Shown: in pieces, positions 21,766 through 32,831 of the stretch | Position numbering within the stretch: position 1 is the first letter of the stretch | Layout of the letters: the number at the start of each line of letters is the position of its first letter | Origin: Dryococelus australis | Lineage: Eukaryota; Arthropoda; Insecta; Phasmatodea; Phasmatidae | DNA length: 64,000 bases | Reading direction: 5' to 3' | Assembly (NCBI GenBank): GCA_029891345.1 | Contig: CM057002.1 | Span: 18,862,295 to 18,926,294, forward strand | Made by a program: the position numbers and the translations under genes | Notes under the pieces: model-generated | The model's input: the letters and a program-made list of their open reading frames with translations, nothing else | Told to the model about the DNA's origin: nothing | Databases searched by the model: none

Positions 21766-23127
21766 CCACTACCCGGCATTGTTCGCATCAAGCACAGTGC
21801 ATTTGTAGTTGTGAGGCAGGAACCCCAAAACCGAATGTACTCCTCGAGTGTACATTGGCTGAAACATAGTCCCACGCGATGCCACCGTGGTACAGAGGAC
21901 GTAATTTACCCTGTGGAAAAATTTCTACAGAAAGGAAGTCCCATCCCTCTGTACTCACTTCTTCACACCTTTGCTACCACCCAACTAATAATGAAATATG
22001 CAAAAACACATACTCAATACTGTTAATAACCTTAAAAATAATATAATAGGCAAAAAGGAATTAAACTATTAATACAACACAGATAGATACTTCAAAACAA
22101 GGTAAGAACACAAAAAACCGAAAACAGAAAAGTCCAGGAACAGCCCGCACCTACTATTTTAACCTACTCGCTCAGCATTCAACATGCGAATGATGGGAAA
22201 CTCCGCGGCAGCGCTCCTTATCTCTATACACTGCCGCTATGTGCTGGGACCTTACCACCGGATGTACTTCCGGGCCCCACCAAGCCGCCACTTCCGGGCG
22301 ATAAACATCTGCCACTTCCAGGCGATGAACAACTTACGCCTTCAACCAAGCTCAATGCACTATCGCAACTGATAACAACATCCTGTTTCATGCATTTTAT
22401 GTTAATGCGTGCATAGTTGAACTTCTATTCTGACGAGAGGGTCTTACGGGGTTTATGCCGGTTTTCACATATCTCTTCTTAGATACAGATTCAGCTATAT
22501 ATACACGCTGGGAGGAAGTCGCCCGATTCTTCTCTTCCGCGATGCAAGCCTCCTTGTACGAATTCCCTTCCCTGGGTATGGGACTGAGATCTGAGACGCA
22601 CACTTACACTTAGGTTACGGCAAGGTTAGGAAGAAAAACTTTGTAAGGCACAGATGGATGTGTTTATCACCCATAACGTATTCTGCGTCCTTTACGCATA
22701 AACCATTTTAGTCACAGTGTTTTATTTATTTGTTGTTTTTGGAAATAAAATAGTATCACGTTTGGCAGCCCTTACTACTCAGTTGCTAGTCTCCCATTAC
22801 TAGGGACAGGTGTTTTTCGCGAAAGTATTTATGGCCATGCCGGACTTCAATATCTTACGTCCTCAACCACAATTTCCTTTGGTTATTGGCTATGTGTCTA
22901 CGTAAGAAGACGTGTTCTTATTTGACTGGACCGTTCGTGACGAATTACTCCGACACCGAACGCACGTGATTCGCGGACAGCCACTTGAGGTACGTGACAT
23001 TTAAAGCCATCCAACCACGAATGTGTGTACGAACAAAACCGTTTTGAAGTACAACTGGTCCTGAAATCTTTTCGCTGAAAAACATCTCTGTCTACCCATC
23101 GTTCATACAGTTTGACATTTGTGTACA
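21766..23127. other. unassigned
   Basis: Contains a short cluster of acttccgggc-like repeats (22260-22330) and short ORFs without motifs. No gene supported. Confidence 0.35.
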
Positions 23128-23364
23128 GTATGTTCACGGTAAAGTGAGCAGTTTTAAGGCCTTGGTTACTTTTTTCCTATCACCCATTACTCAACCTTCC
23201 ACCACTTTTGTAAATAAATATTTCCATGTAAATAATGAACACAGTGAATATATTTCACCGGACTCGAAATTTAACGTCTAAGGCTACAATAAAATACATT
23301 TACTGACTATTATTCCAAATGAAAAGGCTTCAGAAAGTGCTCACTTTACCGTGAATAGCCTATA
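23128..23364 (+). mobile_element. MITE family B, full-length copy
   Basis: Termini gtatgttcacggtaaagtga and tgctcactttaccgtgaata, gcctata; interior aaggctacaataaaatacat shared with the family. Confidence 0.8.
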
Positions 23365-23647
23365 CTAAACGGAAACCACCAGCGACGCCCACGCACCTCC
23401 AGTTTATAGTGTCCTACATGCAGGCACTCCTCGCATGGAGCGCCAGATACGCTCGCCTTCGTGTTACGCAACTTGTTTTGCACGCAGGTACGGGAAGTTA
23501 CGGATTCCCAGCGCGGCGTTTACTAACTTCTATGTAAGTTTTAAAATTCTAGATGCATTTTCGGATCATTACGCTACTAGCATTTATTGTTTTTTTAGCC
23601 CATGGATGCTGTGGATTGAATTTCGACATGTAGTTTAAAAACACCTT

Positions 23648-23689
<42 letters not shown>

Positions 23690-23710
23690 GTGTGTGTGTA
23701 TATATATAAG
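23648..23710. repeat. (TG)n/(TA)n microsatellite
   Basis: About 50 bp of TG with single interruptions, ending in a short TA run. Confidence 0.95.
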
Positions 23711-23728
23711 GAAAAGACCCTACAGTTC

Positions 23729-23917
23729 TACGGACATTTATGCAGGATGAGTGAAGACAGACTCACGAAGACAATTTTCAATATCGTTAATGCAAGTAAA
23801 TTAAAGACAAATTAGATAAAAGAAACACAAGAAGACCTGGAACGACTGAAAACCTCAGACGAAGAAATTAAGGACAGGAAGAAATTCAGAAATATAATTA
23901 AAAACAAGAAAATTTAA
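23729..23917 (+). pseudogene. non-LTR retrotransposon ORF2 C-terminus, remnant
   Basis: The frame starting at 23729 reads YGHLCRMSEDRLTKTIF, then a lysine-rich segment with EDLERL and DRKKFR. This is the characteristic extreme C-terminal region of endonuclease/reverse-transcriptase proteins of insect non-LTR elements (Jockey/RTE-like), where GH..RM..(N/D)RL is the recurrent signature. One in-frame TAG interrupts it; the frame ends at TAA 23915-23917. The upstream reverse-transcriptase domain is absent, as expected for 5' truncation. The purine-rich text that follows (to about 24050) and the TA tract at 24098 may be its 3' end. Confidence 0.65.
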
Positions 23918-24090
23918 CAAGAACCTAAAAAAAAAAAAATTATAGGGAGTGGATGGACAGAGGAAAGGAAGAAAAAAACCATAGTGATTTAATGAAGAGG
24001 TTTTGGGAAGAAAGGATAAGAGAAAAAGGAAGGGAAGCAGTGATTGGCTCAAGTTCACACGCTCTCCTAAAGGGGAATAATCGGAAATAA

Positions 24091-24097
<7 letters not shown>

Positions 24098-24161
<64 letters not shown>
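24098..24161. repeat. (TA)n microsatellite
   Basis: About 64 bp of perfect TA dinucleotides. Confidence 0.97.
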
Positions 24162-24164
<3 letters not shown>

Positions 24165-24911
24165 GTTGCACAGGTAGTGGTTTTGATCTGCACTCCACAC
24201 AGCAAATAACAAGACCCTCACGCGGTGGGAGACATTCATTTTTAATACTATACGGAGTCTCATAAACAAATATCCTGCCGACTGGCGTATGACAGAGAGT
24301 TATACTGATGCTAGAACAAACAGCTCCTAACAGAAGAAATTGTGTGCCAAAACGCTTAGATATATTTATCAGTGATTGGAAGCGTTAACAGATAACCAGA
24401 ACTGCATGAGTCAGGAATATTAACATCCCACGTTCAGCAATAATAATAATAATAATATAGGAGCAGTAGTTTCAGTTCCAGCTGTTGGTGAATACGAACA
24501 TAACTGGAAAGGCTACATAAGAATCGGAACCGGATTAATAAAACAATAAAAAATAAATGTTAGTAAAGTTTCTACGCGTCACCTTAAGCTACATTCCTTA
24601 CGAAATATATCAGTTGGTGACACCCACCACCTTGTATGAAATTACCTTTTTGAAACCATAGTTCATAAAATAGCAGTTTTTATATCGAAGTATATAAGAA
24701 GGTTTTTGTTAATAGGCAGTAACGATTAATCATCAGATCACGAAGGAAATATTTTTACTCAGTTTTAAAACACTATATATACTAAGAAGACCGAATATCC
24801 TTTAAAAGTTACTTAGATACTTACTTAATTGAAAAAAAAAAAAAAAATACAGACAAATGGGTGGGCGTGTTGAAAATTCAAATGGAAACAAACTCCTTCA
24901 TTGCCGTTGAC
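24162..24911. other. no recognisable feature
   Basis: AT-rich, with an ataat microsatellite-like stretch near 24440. Confidence 0.4.
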
Positions 24912-25460
24912 TAATGCACCATGTTCCCTGATCCGAGATCGAATGATCCTAGTTCCGAACCAGGATTCAGTTTAATCTTGGTGGTTCAAACGTAAAAGTG
25001 TTGCACCAAACAAATTTCATGATTCTGGATCTCCGATTCGTAGATCTAGGTTCAAAAGTGAGAGATCGAGATTAAGTATGAGACAAATTTTGCTATTTGT
25101 TCGTAATATATGACGTTATGAAAGTAGGCGTATTTTCACTATAGATAGAATTAGATGTGCGAAGTTTTATCTTTTTTAAGTGAATTATTGTTGTACGAAT
25201 TTTACCGAATAATATTCAAGTGCATATTTTGTTGTCTTTATTTCCAAAAAAACAATCTGTTGGCGTATTTAAAAACTACATTTGTCGACGATGACTGCTG
25301 ATCTCGGATCGCGATTTCGAACCACCAATTTCGGCGGTTCGAAATTAACTCATCTTGATCTCCAGTCCAGTTCTGAACTCGAATGGTGCAAACAGTTTTC
25401 TGTGTCGATTCTTAGATCCGATCTCGGATCGAATCCCGAACCACGATGGTGCAACTGGGC
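24912..25460. mobile_element. foldback MITE with GATCCGAGATCG arms
   Basis: Left end reads taatgcaccatgttccctga then tccgagatcgaa; right end reads tccgatctcggatcgaat and acgatggtgcaactggg, its degenerate inverse. Further internal copies of the atctcggatc motif (25297-25306) give nested inverted repeats. No target duplication recognised. Confidence 0.55.
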
Positions 25461-25689
25461 ATAAGCGACTTTGACAGTTGTAAGTACTCATGATGGGCGT
25501 TTTTTTTAATGAGCAATTAAAAATGTCAGTACCTTTCTGACTGAGATTTAATACAACTACTTTATAGTCAAGTCAAGTAGGATTTTTTAACCTTTTTTTT
25601 TTTTTTTTAGTTAAACCAAAGGTGTAAGCTTATGAGAGTAAAGCGAACACGTATCGAGTTGCTGGGGTCTCGTATACAGTCTCATCTTT

Positions 25690-25860
25690 AGTGAAGAGAC
25701 GAGAGTCGGGCGGTGTCCCCGCCGGAAGAGCGCATGCGCGCAGACGGGACTGTTATGTCGCGTGCACGACGCCATGTACAGCGCGGCCATAACAGCTCCG
25801 TCACACACGCGCGGTGTCGCGTCGCGGCTCATAATCGCTGCATTACCTGCTTGTATCACT
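25690..25860. promoter_or_regulatory. GC-rich promoter-like patch with ETS and NRF-1-type sites
   Basis: Within a CpG-rich stretch, CCGGAAG (25722-25728, ETS-type core) is followed directly by GCGCATGCGC (25730-25739, NRF-1-type palindrome). These are classical elements of housekeeping promoters. Frames are open on both strands (181 codons on plus at 25713-26258; 82 on minus), but neither has a recognisable domain, so direction is undecided. Confidence 0.3.
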
Positions 25861-26799
25861 TCTGCCTGATGCGAGATATTTGTATACCATACATGTTAAG
25901 TTGGTTATATTTTGTTTCAATGTTGGTAACTCAACGGTTTGGGTTCGGTACGGTATTTTATGTTGGGCCAACGCTGTCCTCAACTCTTTCATGGAAGAAG
26001 AAGAAAAAGTATTTACCGGTGAAATCTGCTCAGTTTGTAAAGGTAAACGTTCGTAAACATGAGCATGGAGGCGAATGTGGAGTGCCGATATCGAGCGGCA
26101 CGAATTGTAAACATGCGTCGTACAATTACGGCGTGAATTATTCAGACACGTATTTCAAAAATGCAAAATCAGAGGAAAATTTATTTGAACGATGGAATTT
26201 AATTTCGGATAAACTACGCAATGTGAATATAAAGAAAATATGCTCCTATAACAGATAACCAAAATTGATAATCTACTAAAATAATCAAAATCGCCTTTAA
26301 CTCAACACCTCAACAATAAACCAGCCATACACTCGTACATCAAAAATACAAATACAGAACAAGATGGCACGAAGCATTTACTGCTACCTGGTGGTAGTTT
26401 TCGAAACGTACTTGTTGGGACAGCTTCAGACATCTGGTGTAGTGGCAAATTGTGTGCGAGTCTTATGACGTCAGTGAGGACAGAGGACATCCGAAAACAG
26501 AGGAGATGGCAATTGTGGCAGGTGCTTAAATGAGCCTGAGAATGTTAGCTAAGCACTGAGGTAATGACACTAGACCGTATATTTTTTCCCCAGTAAACTG
26601 TTTAAACTGTAATGAAAGTTTTGAACCTAAATAAAATGTTAAAATTGATCATACGTCAGGCTGCAATTACAGAAATTATACCCTAACCAGTTGGGAACTT
26701 CACTCAGCCTAAGACTTTTGGAATTACGTTAACAAATTCGCTGCCAATATTACTGAAAATACTCCATTCAGTGTTCACGTTCAAGCATACATATGCTAG
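25861..26799. other. unassigned; holds most of a 181-codon open frame
   Basis: The plus frame 25713-26258 is among the longest non-repetitive ones here. Its C-terminal half is lysine- and asparagine-rich (SDTYFKNAKSEENLFERW) with no domain I recognise. A first exon cannot be excluded, but no splice evidence is clear. The rest is featureless. Confidence 0.25.
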
Positions 26800-26985
26800 A
26801 GCGTGGGGATTGTATTGTATTAGATTTTTTTACGTCCCCCGGTTTTATGCTTGAAAGCTTGGCAGAGGATGGTTTACATTCTAACCTAACTTAAATTAAC
26901 ACCCATGCCTTACCCGGGATTCGAACGCAGAGCCTTCCGCACCCCCAGATCGGTGGCACACCAGCTGACTGCACCACGGGAGGTC
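26800..26985 (-). mobile_element. tRNA-derived SINE, second family
   Basis: On minus: head ctcccgtggtgcagtcagct (A-box region), B box cgttcgaatcccggg at about 26910, a body with aagttaggttagaatgtaaa, and a tail region near 26800 with an A-run and aatacaatacaat. It does not share the S1 body. Inferred SINE. Confidence 0.6.
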
Positions 26986-27079
26986 GACCGTAGGGATAGG
27001 CAATTATATATATGTATATATATATTTTTTCAAATGATCACTTCAGAAGTTCTCAATGGAACATTGAAGCACCTATATA

Positions 27080-27320
27080 CAGAGACCTGAAGAATTCGCG
27101 GATTCCTTTTGGGACAAGCTAGAATTCAAAACACGTGTGTTTATATAACTTTCGCCATTGGTCCAGACGGTGTTTGACACCTCCTGGAGAGCGGTGTCCA
27201 ATTGTCGCCTTCCACTGTGACAGCAGACAACCAATATGCAGTTGACATCGGCATATTCGTAAATAAGACTGTAGAGTCTAGCCTGCAGGTAACTGAACTC
27301 GCGAATTGTCACGGTCTCTG
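27080..27320 (+). mobile_element. hAT-type MITE, copy 2
   Basis: Begins CAGAGACCTGAAGAATTCGC and ends with gcgaattgtcacggtctctg, near inverse complements. Flanked by CCTATATA (27072-27079) and CCTATACA (27321-27328), an 8-bp duplication with one mismatch. Same family as 5133-5412. No transposase inside. Confidence 0.8.
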
Positions 27321-29021
27321 CCTATACAATAACATCCGGTGTGTAAAGCCCGTACGCCACGATTAAACCGCACAATCTCGGACTGACGCTTGCACGAGAC
27401 GGGTTAGTCTCTCATTCCGACGAAAAACGACAGGTTCTTTACAACTGTCGGCTCAGATCACCGTTCGGTATTCTAAGCTTGAAACAAAGGTCGAGTGACG
27501 TCACGAATGGAGTTGGAAATTCTCAACTGCTCACGAGCAGTTGGCAGGCTTGAATTTCGTAGGTAAACCAATATGGCGGACGTCGGCATGAAATGTGGCC
27601 GTGTATTTCAGTGATACGGAAATAAATATTGTGTAGTATAAAGTCAGTGCAGCGCGTGTTTGTGTTGCATGGAGTAATAATTTCCCTACACGTACATTTA
27701 CGATACGAATAAGCATGAAAGATTGGTTATAACTATTACAAACATGCATCAAACACGTATGTCCTTGTTAAACATTGTGCACAACATTATACAGAAATTT
27801 TACTTGTGGGATATTATTACAAGCGTGTAAATGTACAAATACTTAAGTGTAAATATTTATTCAATAAATTACCATTACCTTACCGTAAATACACATGTAT
27901 TCACAACTCAAACAGCTGCTGTTCGGTGGTCTAACGGTTAAGTTGCATGCTTCGCAACACAAATGTCTATATGGTATGAGATCGATACTTCCCTCCTGTG
28001 TAATTTTTACTTTGTTTAAATATGTGAAATACTGTTATGTGATATTATGCGGTAACAACATTTTTTAAAAAAAGAAAGCTTATAAGCTGTGTGCATTTGT
28101 ATTTTTGCCCCTAATAGTCTACGATTTTGGATGTTTTGGGGCTGGCTTTGCTATAGTCTATTTCATGTAAGTGGGGTAAATATTGGTAGTTCTAGAAAAG
28201 CAGCACGGTCACAATTTATCCTTTCACCACAGCTATTATATCAGTGAAGAAAATTACGTCTGTAAAGAAATGTTTGAGTCCAATACATACTTGCATTTTC
28301 CTGTCGTAACGGGCACTTAAAGACTCACGTTATCTAACTTCCGTCCAGTAATTTATGTACGATATTATAGCTAGATTGGCATTCCAAATTCATTAATTTT
28401 CGTAATTACCAAGTTATATATGTTGGGGTTCTGTTAATTTTGGTTTGAGGGAAAAAGGAAACAGGGATGCTTTGGGGGCGCTTTAGATACATGTATTTCG
28501 TGAGACGAAATTATTTTTATATCCCTACGAGTGTGCGGCATTTTGATTTGCAAATTAGGTATTTTGATGGAGCAGTCGAAAATTTTGCTCGCATGGAAAT
28601 AACATAAACAAATATTATTTACTCACTACAAAAATATGGAAAGTGCGGATTTTTCAGGTCTAGTGAATTTCAATAATTATATTAACGGTTTACGAATACA
28701 TTTACAAAAGATGCAAACTTACTGTTAGTAAAATTCGCAATCACTTGAACACGAGGTTTCCCATGGCTATGCAGTACAATTCGGCGGACACCAAGGTAAG
28801 GAATATTAATATATTCGATTTAAGACGTCTAAATTTCTTTGTCATTCCGGACAGATTTACTTGAAATACATAATTAATATCTGCTAACATTCCACCTTAG
28901 CCTTGGCCAAATATTTTCTTTTCCACATACACAAATAGTTTGCTAAACACAGGGGCCTCGTCCGTAACACGTAAACATCTATATCTCACGAAGGGTAGAA
29001 AATATTGTCTACATGGCCGCC
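27321..29021. other. unassigned, one tRNA-like relic
   Basis: At 27927-27995 the text ggtggtctaacggttaagtt resembles a tRNA D-arm/A box, but no matching B box or cloverleaf follows, so I read it as a SINE or tRNA relic at most. Otherwise featureless. Confidence 0.35.
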
Positions 29022-29030
29022 AACCACAGT

Positions 29031-30903
29031 AGTAGGGGCGGGGGCGTTTCACTGCACCTTCGCCCTTATCGACATCGCCATGCGTAGTGTCATAAGGTTT
29101 AACCTGGGGAGAGAGTGTCGGAGGCGAGCTTGGTATAGGGAATTTGGCTGCATCGCCCTTATCGACAATCGTCTAAAAAGTGAGACTAGGTTCTGTCATT
29201 TTTGGGGTTGGGGTTATCATAATTTTTCAGAAAAGTAATGGGTTCAAATTAAATACAACGCATCGCCTACGTTACAACAAGGCATTTTATTACTTATGCC
29301 TTTTCTGACAAGGTCATTTTTGAGTTAAGCCCTTTTAATAAAGATACACATAATTCCCGAACTGGTGATGCTATAAGGATCAAATTCATAACATAGACAC
29401 CGTATCCGATATCCATCACAGTGGTAAGGGCATTTAGGTCCTAAAACCTTTCAGACATAGACCCAAAAGATTAACTTAGGGCCGAAATCGCTGTGCATGC
29501 CACACTTAGCTCCGCTATCTACTCCACCCTTCACTTACGGGGGATTTCACTTCGCTTTAGACCCATAAGATTAAAATAAGGGAATTTTCACTTCACTTAG
29601 TTCCGCAATCTGCTCCGCACTGCTCCGCAATCTGCTCCACCCCTTTATCTACGGAGGAGGAGGGGGCGAATTCACTTCACTTTAGTCCCATAAGATTAAC
29701 CTGGAGGGATTTTCCAATCTCTTAGTTCTGCAATCTGCTTTCCCCATTCACCTACGGGGGGTTTCACTTCACTTTTAGAATTACATAGGGATGAGGGGAC
29801 AGACATACTCACATAAGATTAACCTATGGCCGAAATCGCTGCGCATACCAATTCACCTTGGTCCTCAATCTGCTCCTCAATGGCTCCTCACTTAGCACTT
29901 CAATTGAGGAGCTAATCTTGTGCTGTGATTGGTCCACGCTTAGCTCGGCAATCTGCTCCACCCCTTTATCTATGGAGGAGGGGGGGGGGGTCACTTCACT
30001 TTAGTCTCATAAGATTAGCCAGGGGGGATTTTCCCTTCACTTAGCTCCGCAATCTGCTCCAGACTGCTCCACAATCTGCTCCATTCCTTCACCTACATGG
30101 GTTTCACATCACTTTTAGAACGACATAAGGATGGGGGATGGAGGTAGTCCCATAAGATTAACCTAGGGCCGGAATCGTTGTGCATATTAATTCACCTTGC
30201 TCCACAGTATGCTTCTCAATCGCTCCTCACTGCTCCTCAAATGTGATCAATCCCTTCACCTATGGGGAGTTTCACTTCACTTTGCTCAATCGTAGTCCCA
30301 TAAGATTATCCTAGTTTCGCAATCTTCTCCACACTGCTCTGAAATCTGCTCCGGACTCGACTCTGCATGCTCCAACCCCTTCCCCTACCTGAGCTGTTTT
30401 GTGATTACTTCTAGAATTAATTTGGTTCCTGCTGCGAGATTCTAAGCTCTCTTCTCCTATGGTTATGTATTCTGAATACCTGATACACTATTATTCCTCT
30501 CCCCTAACTACAACCCCTCCACTCATCATCCTCCTCTCCACGGATATAGTTAATACCCTTCCCAAACCTCCCCATACACTCTTTCCCAGCGAGGTAGGCT
30601 GTGTTCAGTTCCCCACTTGCTTGTTAGGCAGCAATTCTGTCGCCATAATAGGACGTCAGCCTAGTTGTAGAGTTAACCACCAGGAGCACTGATGTCTCTT
30701 GATGCCGTCATCGACCGCTAGATAGTGCGAAAGTTCGATAAATCGATTACATTGAGATCGCATCGAACGCATCATTTACCGTTCAACAAGTCATTTAAAT
30801 CCCAAAGACTTTCTAGCAATATCAATTTTGAGTTAAGCACTTTTATAAATATAGACATAATTTCTGAGCCATTAATTCCATAGGGATCAATTTCATAACA
30901 TAG
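29031..30903 (+). repeat. left arm of the foldback element
   Basis: Outer 430 bp are unique to the arms; the middle (29.46-30.40 kb) is built from imperfect repeats of ataagattaacctagg, tccgcaatctgctcc and tttcacttcacttta. The inner 500 bp include a stretch shared exactly in sense with the arm on the other side. G/C-rich runs (ggaggaggggg) vary in length between arms. Confidence 0.85.
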
Positions 30904-31250
30904 ACACCGTATCCGATATCCATCGCATCAATAAGAGCTTTAAAACACTAAAACCTTTCTACCTAGGTAAATTAGGCATTTAAGCCTTATTATAAATGTA
31001 CTCATAATTACCGAATCGTTTGCAGCTATAGAGATCAAATTCATAACATAGACACAGTACCTGATATACAACATAATGGTAAGGTCATTTCGGACCCAAA
31101 CACTTTCTGACAAAAGTTTTATATGAGTTAATGTCATTTATAAACATACTCATAATTTCCGAAACATTAATGATATGGTCATCAAATTCATAACAAAGAC
31201 ATCATGCCTGATATACAGCAGAATCGTAAGGACATTTAGGTCCTAAACCC
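30790..31250 (+). repeat. degenerate ~150-bp tandem units
   Basis: Three successive imperfect units carry tttataaat, cataatttccgaa, atcaaattcataacatagac and gtaaggacatttaggtccta. A fourth relative sits in the outer arm at 29286-29450. They straddle the boundary between left arm and loop. Confidence 0.7.
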
Positions 31251-32831
31251 TTGCACTCACTTGCATCTTTTTCGCGAGACCGTTGTTCTCCTACCAGAGA
31301 TGACGTTTTAATAATGGAGTTCAGTGTGGGTGAGTATATGTGGTTCTTTGTTTTCGATGTGCTGTAATAGATTGGTGTAGATAGATGATTAATGCTGTAT
31401 GGGAGTTGAATATAGATTGAGATAGTTAATGGAAAGGCATATTGTTTGGGTGTTTGTTGTGTAGTGTGTTGTAAGCTGTCATATATATAAGTTATGCATA
31501 ATATCAAACATATGTTAGTCAGATGTTAGTTTTGTTTATAGTAGTATGTACACTTAGAGTGAAAATAATCATGTTAGTTATTCAATATGTAATTACTAGT
31601 CCTAAACAGTGAGTTTGACTTGCAATGAAGCAATGAGTATGTTCTCAAACCTATAGTTGTATTCCTTTCTTGTTGTTTTTTTTTTCATCGGTCGATGGGT
31701 ATTTGGTTTCATCTCGTTACATCCATACTATTCGCAGTTGGATATTCATTACACCAATACTTTGGTTAACTTACTTGATACGTGATTAAAAGAAATATCT
31801 ACTTATCCTGTGTGGTTCTTTCATTTATTATGTATATATTACTTATATCTAAATATTCTCACTAAATATGAATTTTTGTTATGCGGATATACACATTTTA
31901 CTCGTGATGATTGATAACGTGTGTGCTTAAACTCTCCCAATGTAAGCCTAACCTATCATGAGCAATAAATTTTTTTAAAATTTCTCCAAATGTTAAGCTG
32001 TATAGATAACAATTAAACATAGTGTTCTTCGGAAGTTTGCGAGAATTTGTCAGTCTTTTAGAAACAGTCTTCCTATAATAATTAAAAATATTAATTTTTT
32101 TTTTGTTATATGATATTTTAGGCAATGCATTGACTTGTATTATGTAAAGCTGTTTGTAATGTAATGAGTACTTAGCATGAATGTTATTACACTATATTAA
32201 ATTAGTATGTCTTTGACTTAATGATATATGAAAAGAGTGTTAATTTTAAAGGATTGTTTTATATTTAATGTTTAAGATGAGTGGGTTTAAAACATTATCG
32301 CACATAGTAATTCATATATGATTATTTACCTCGATGAAGTATTGACTAAATCAGTATGTATGTTTGATTTTTATCATCTTCGGAGTAGATAAATATAGTT
32401 ACATGCAAACAAAACTTAAGCTTCTTGCGAGATGAAAGGAGGTTTAATTGTGTAAATACTTTTCATGCAGATAAGATCAAAGTATTTTAGAAGGATCGAA
32501 TCAACTGTAAAAAGAGCAGAGCTTAACAAACATTCTTTGACTAAATTTCCCATATACCAAAGCTACAGGCACCAATTCATAACACACACACACAAAATAA
32601 AATATTCCAATTGGCAAACCTGCTCCACCCAAGAATTGCTCCTAATGATATATAAAAAAAAGTCTTACCAAGATTCCATTTATCTATTCTACTATATAAC
32701 ATCAATTAAAACCAAATTAAGATCCAAATAAAACACTCATTGTACTCAAATTTGGTATCCCATACTACATATAGCAATTAAAACATGTTTATTACACAAA
32801 AACACTATAGTCAAAGAACATTTGTTAAGCT
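30904..32831. other. loop of the foldback element
   Basis: AT-rich loop between the arms. Apart from the tandem units at its left end no coding frame resembling a transposase was found; the longest plus frame (88 codons, 32465-32731) has no known motif. Confidence 0.5.

Noticed and set aside
27927-27995. Possible functional tRNA gene
   Set aside because: D-arm-like text is present, but there is no B box and no acceptor pairing.
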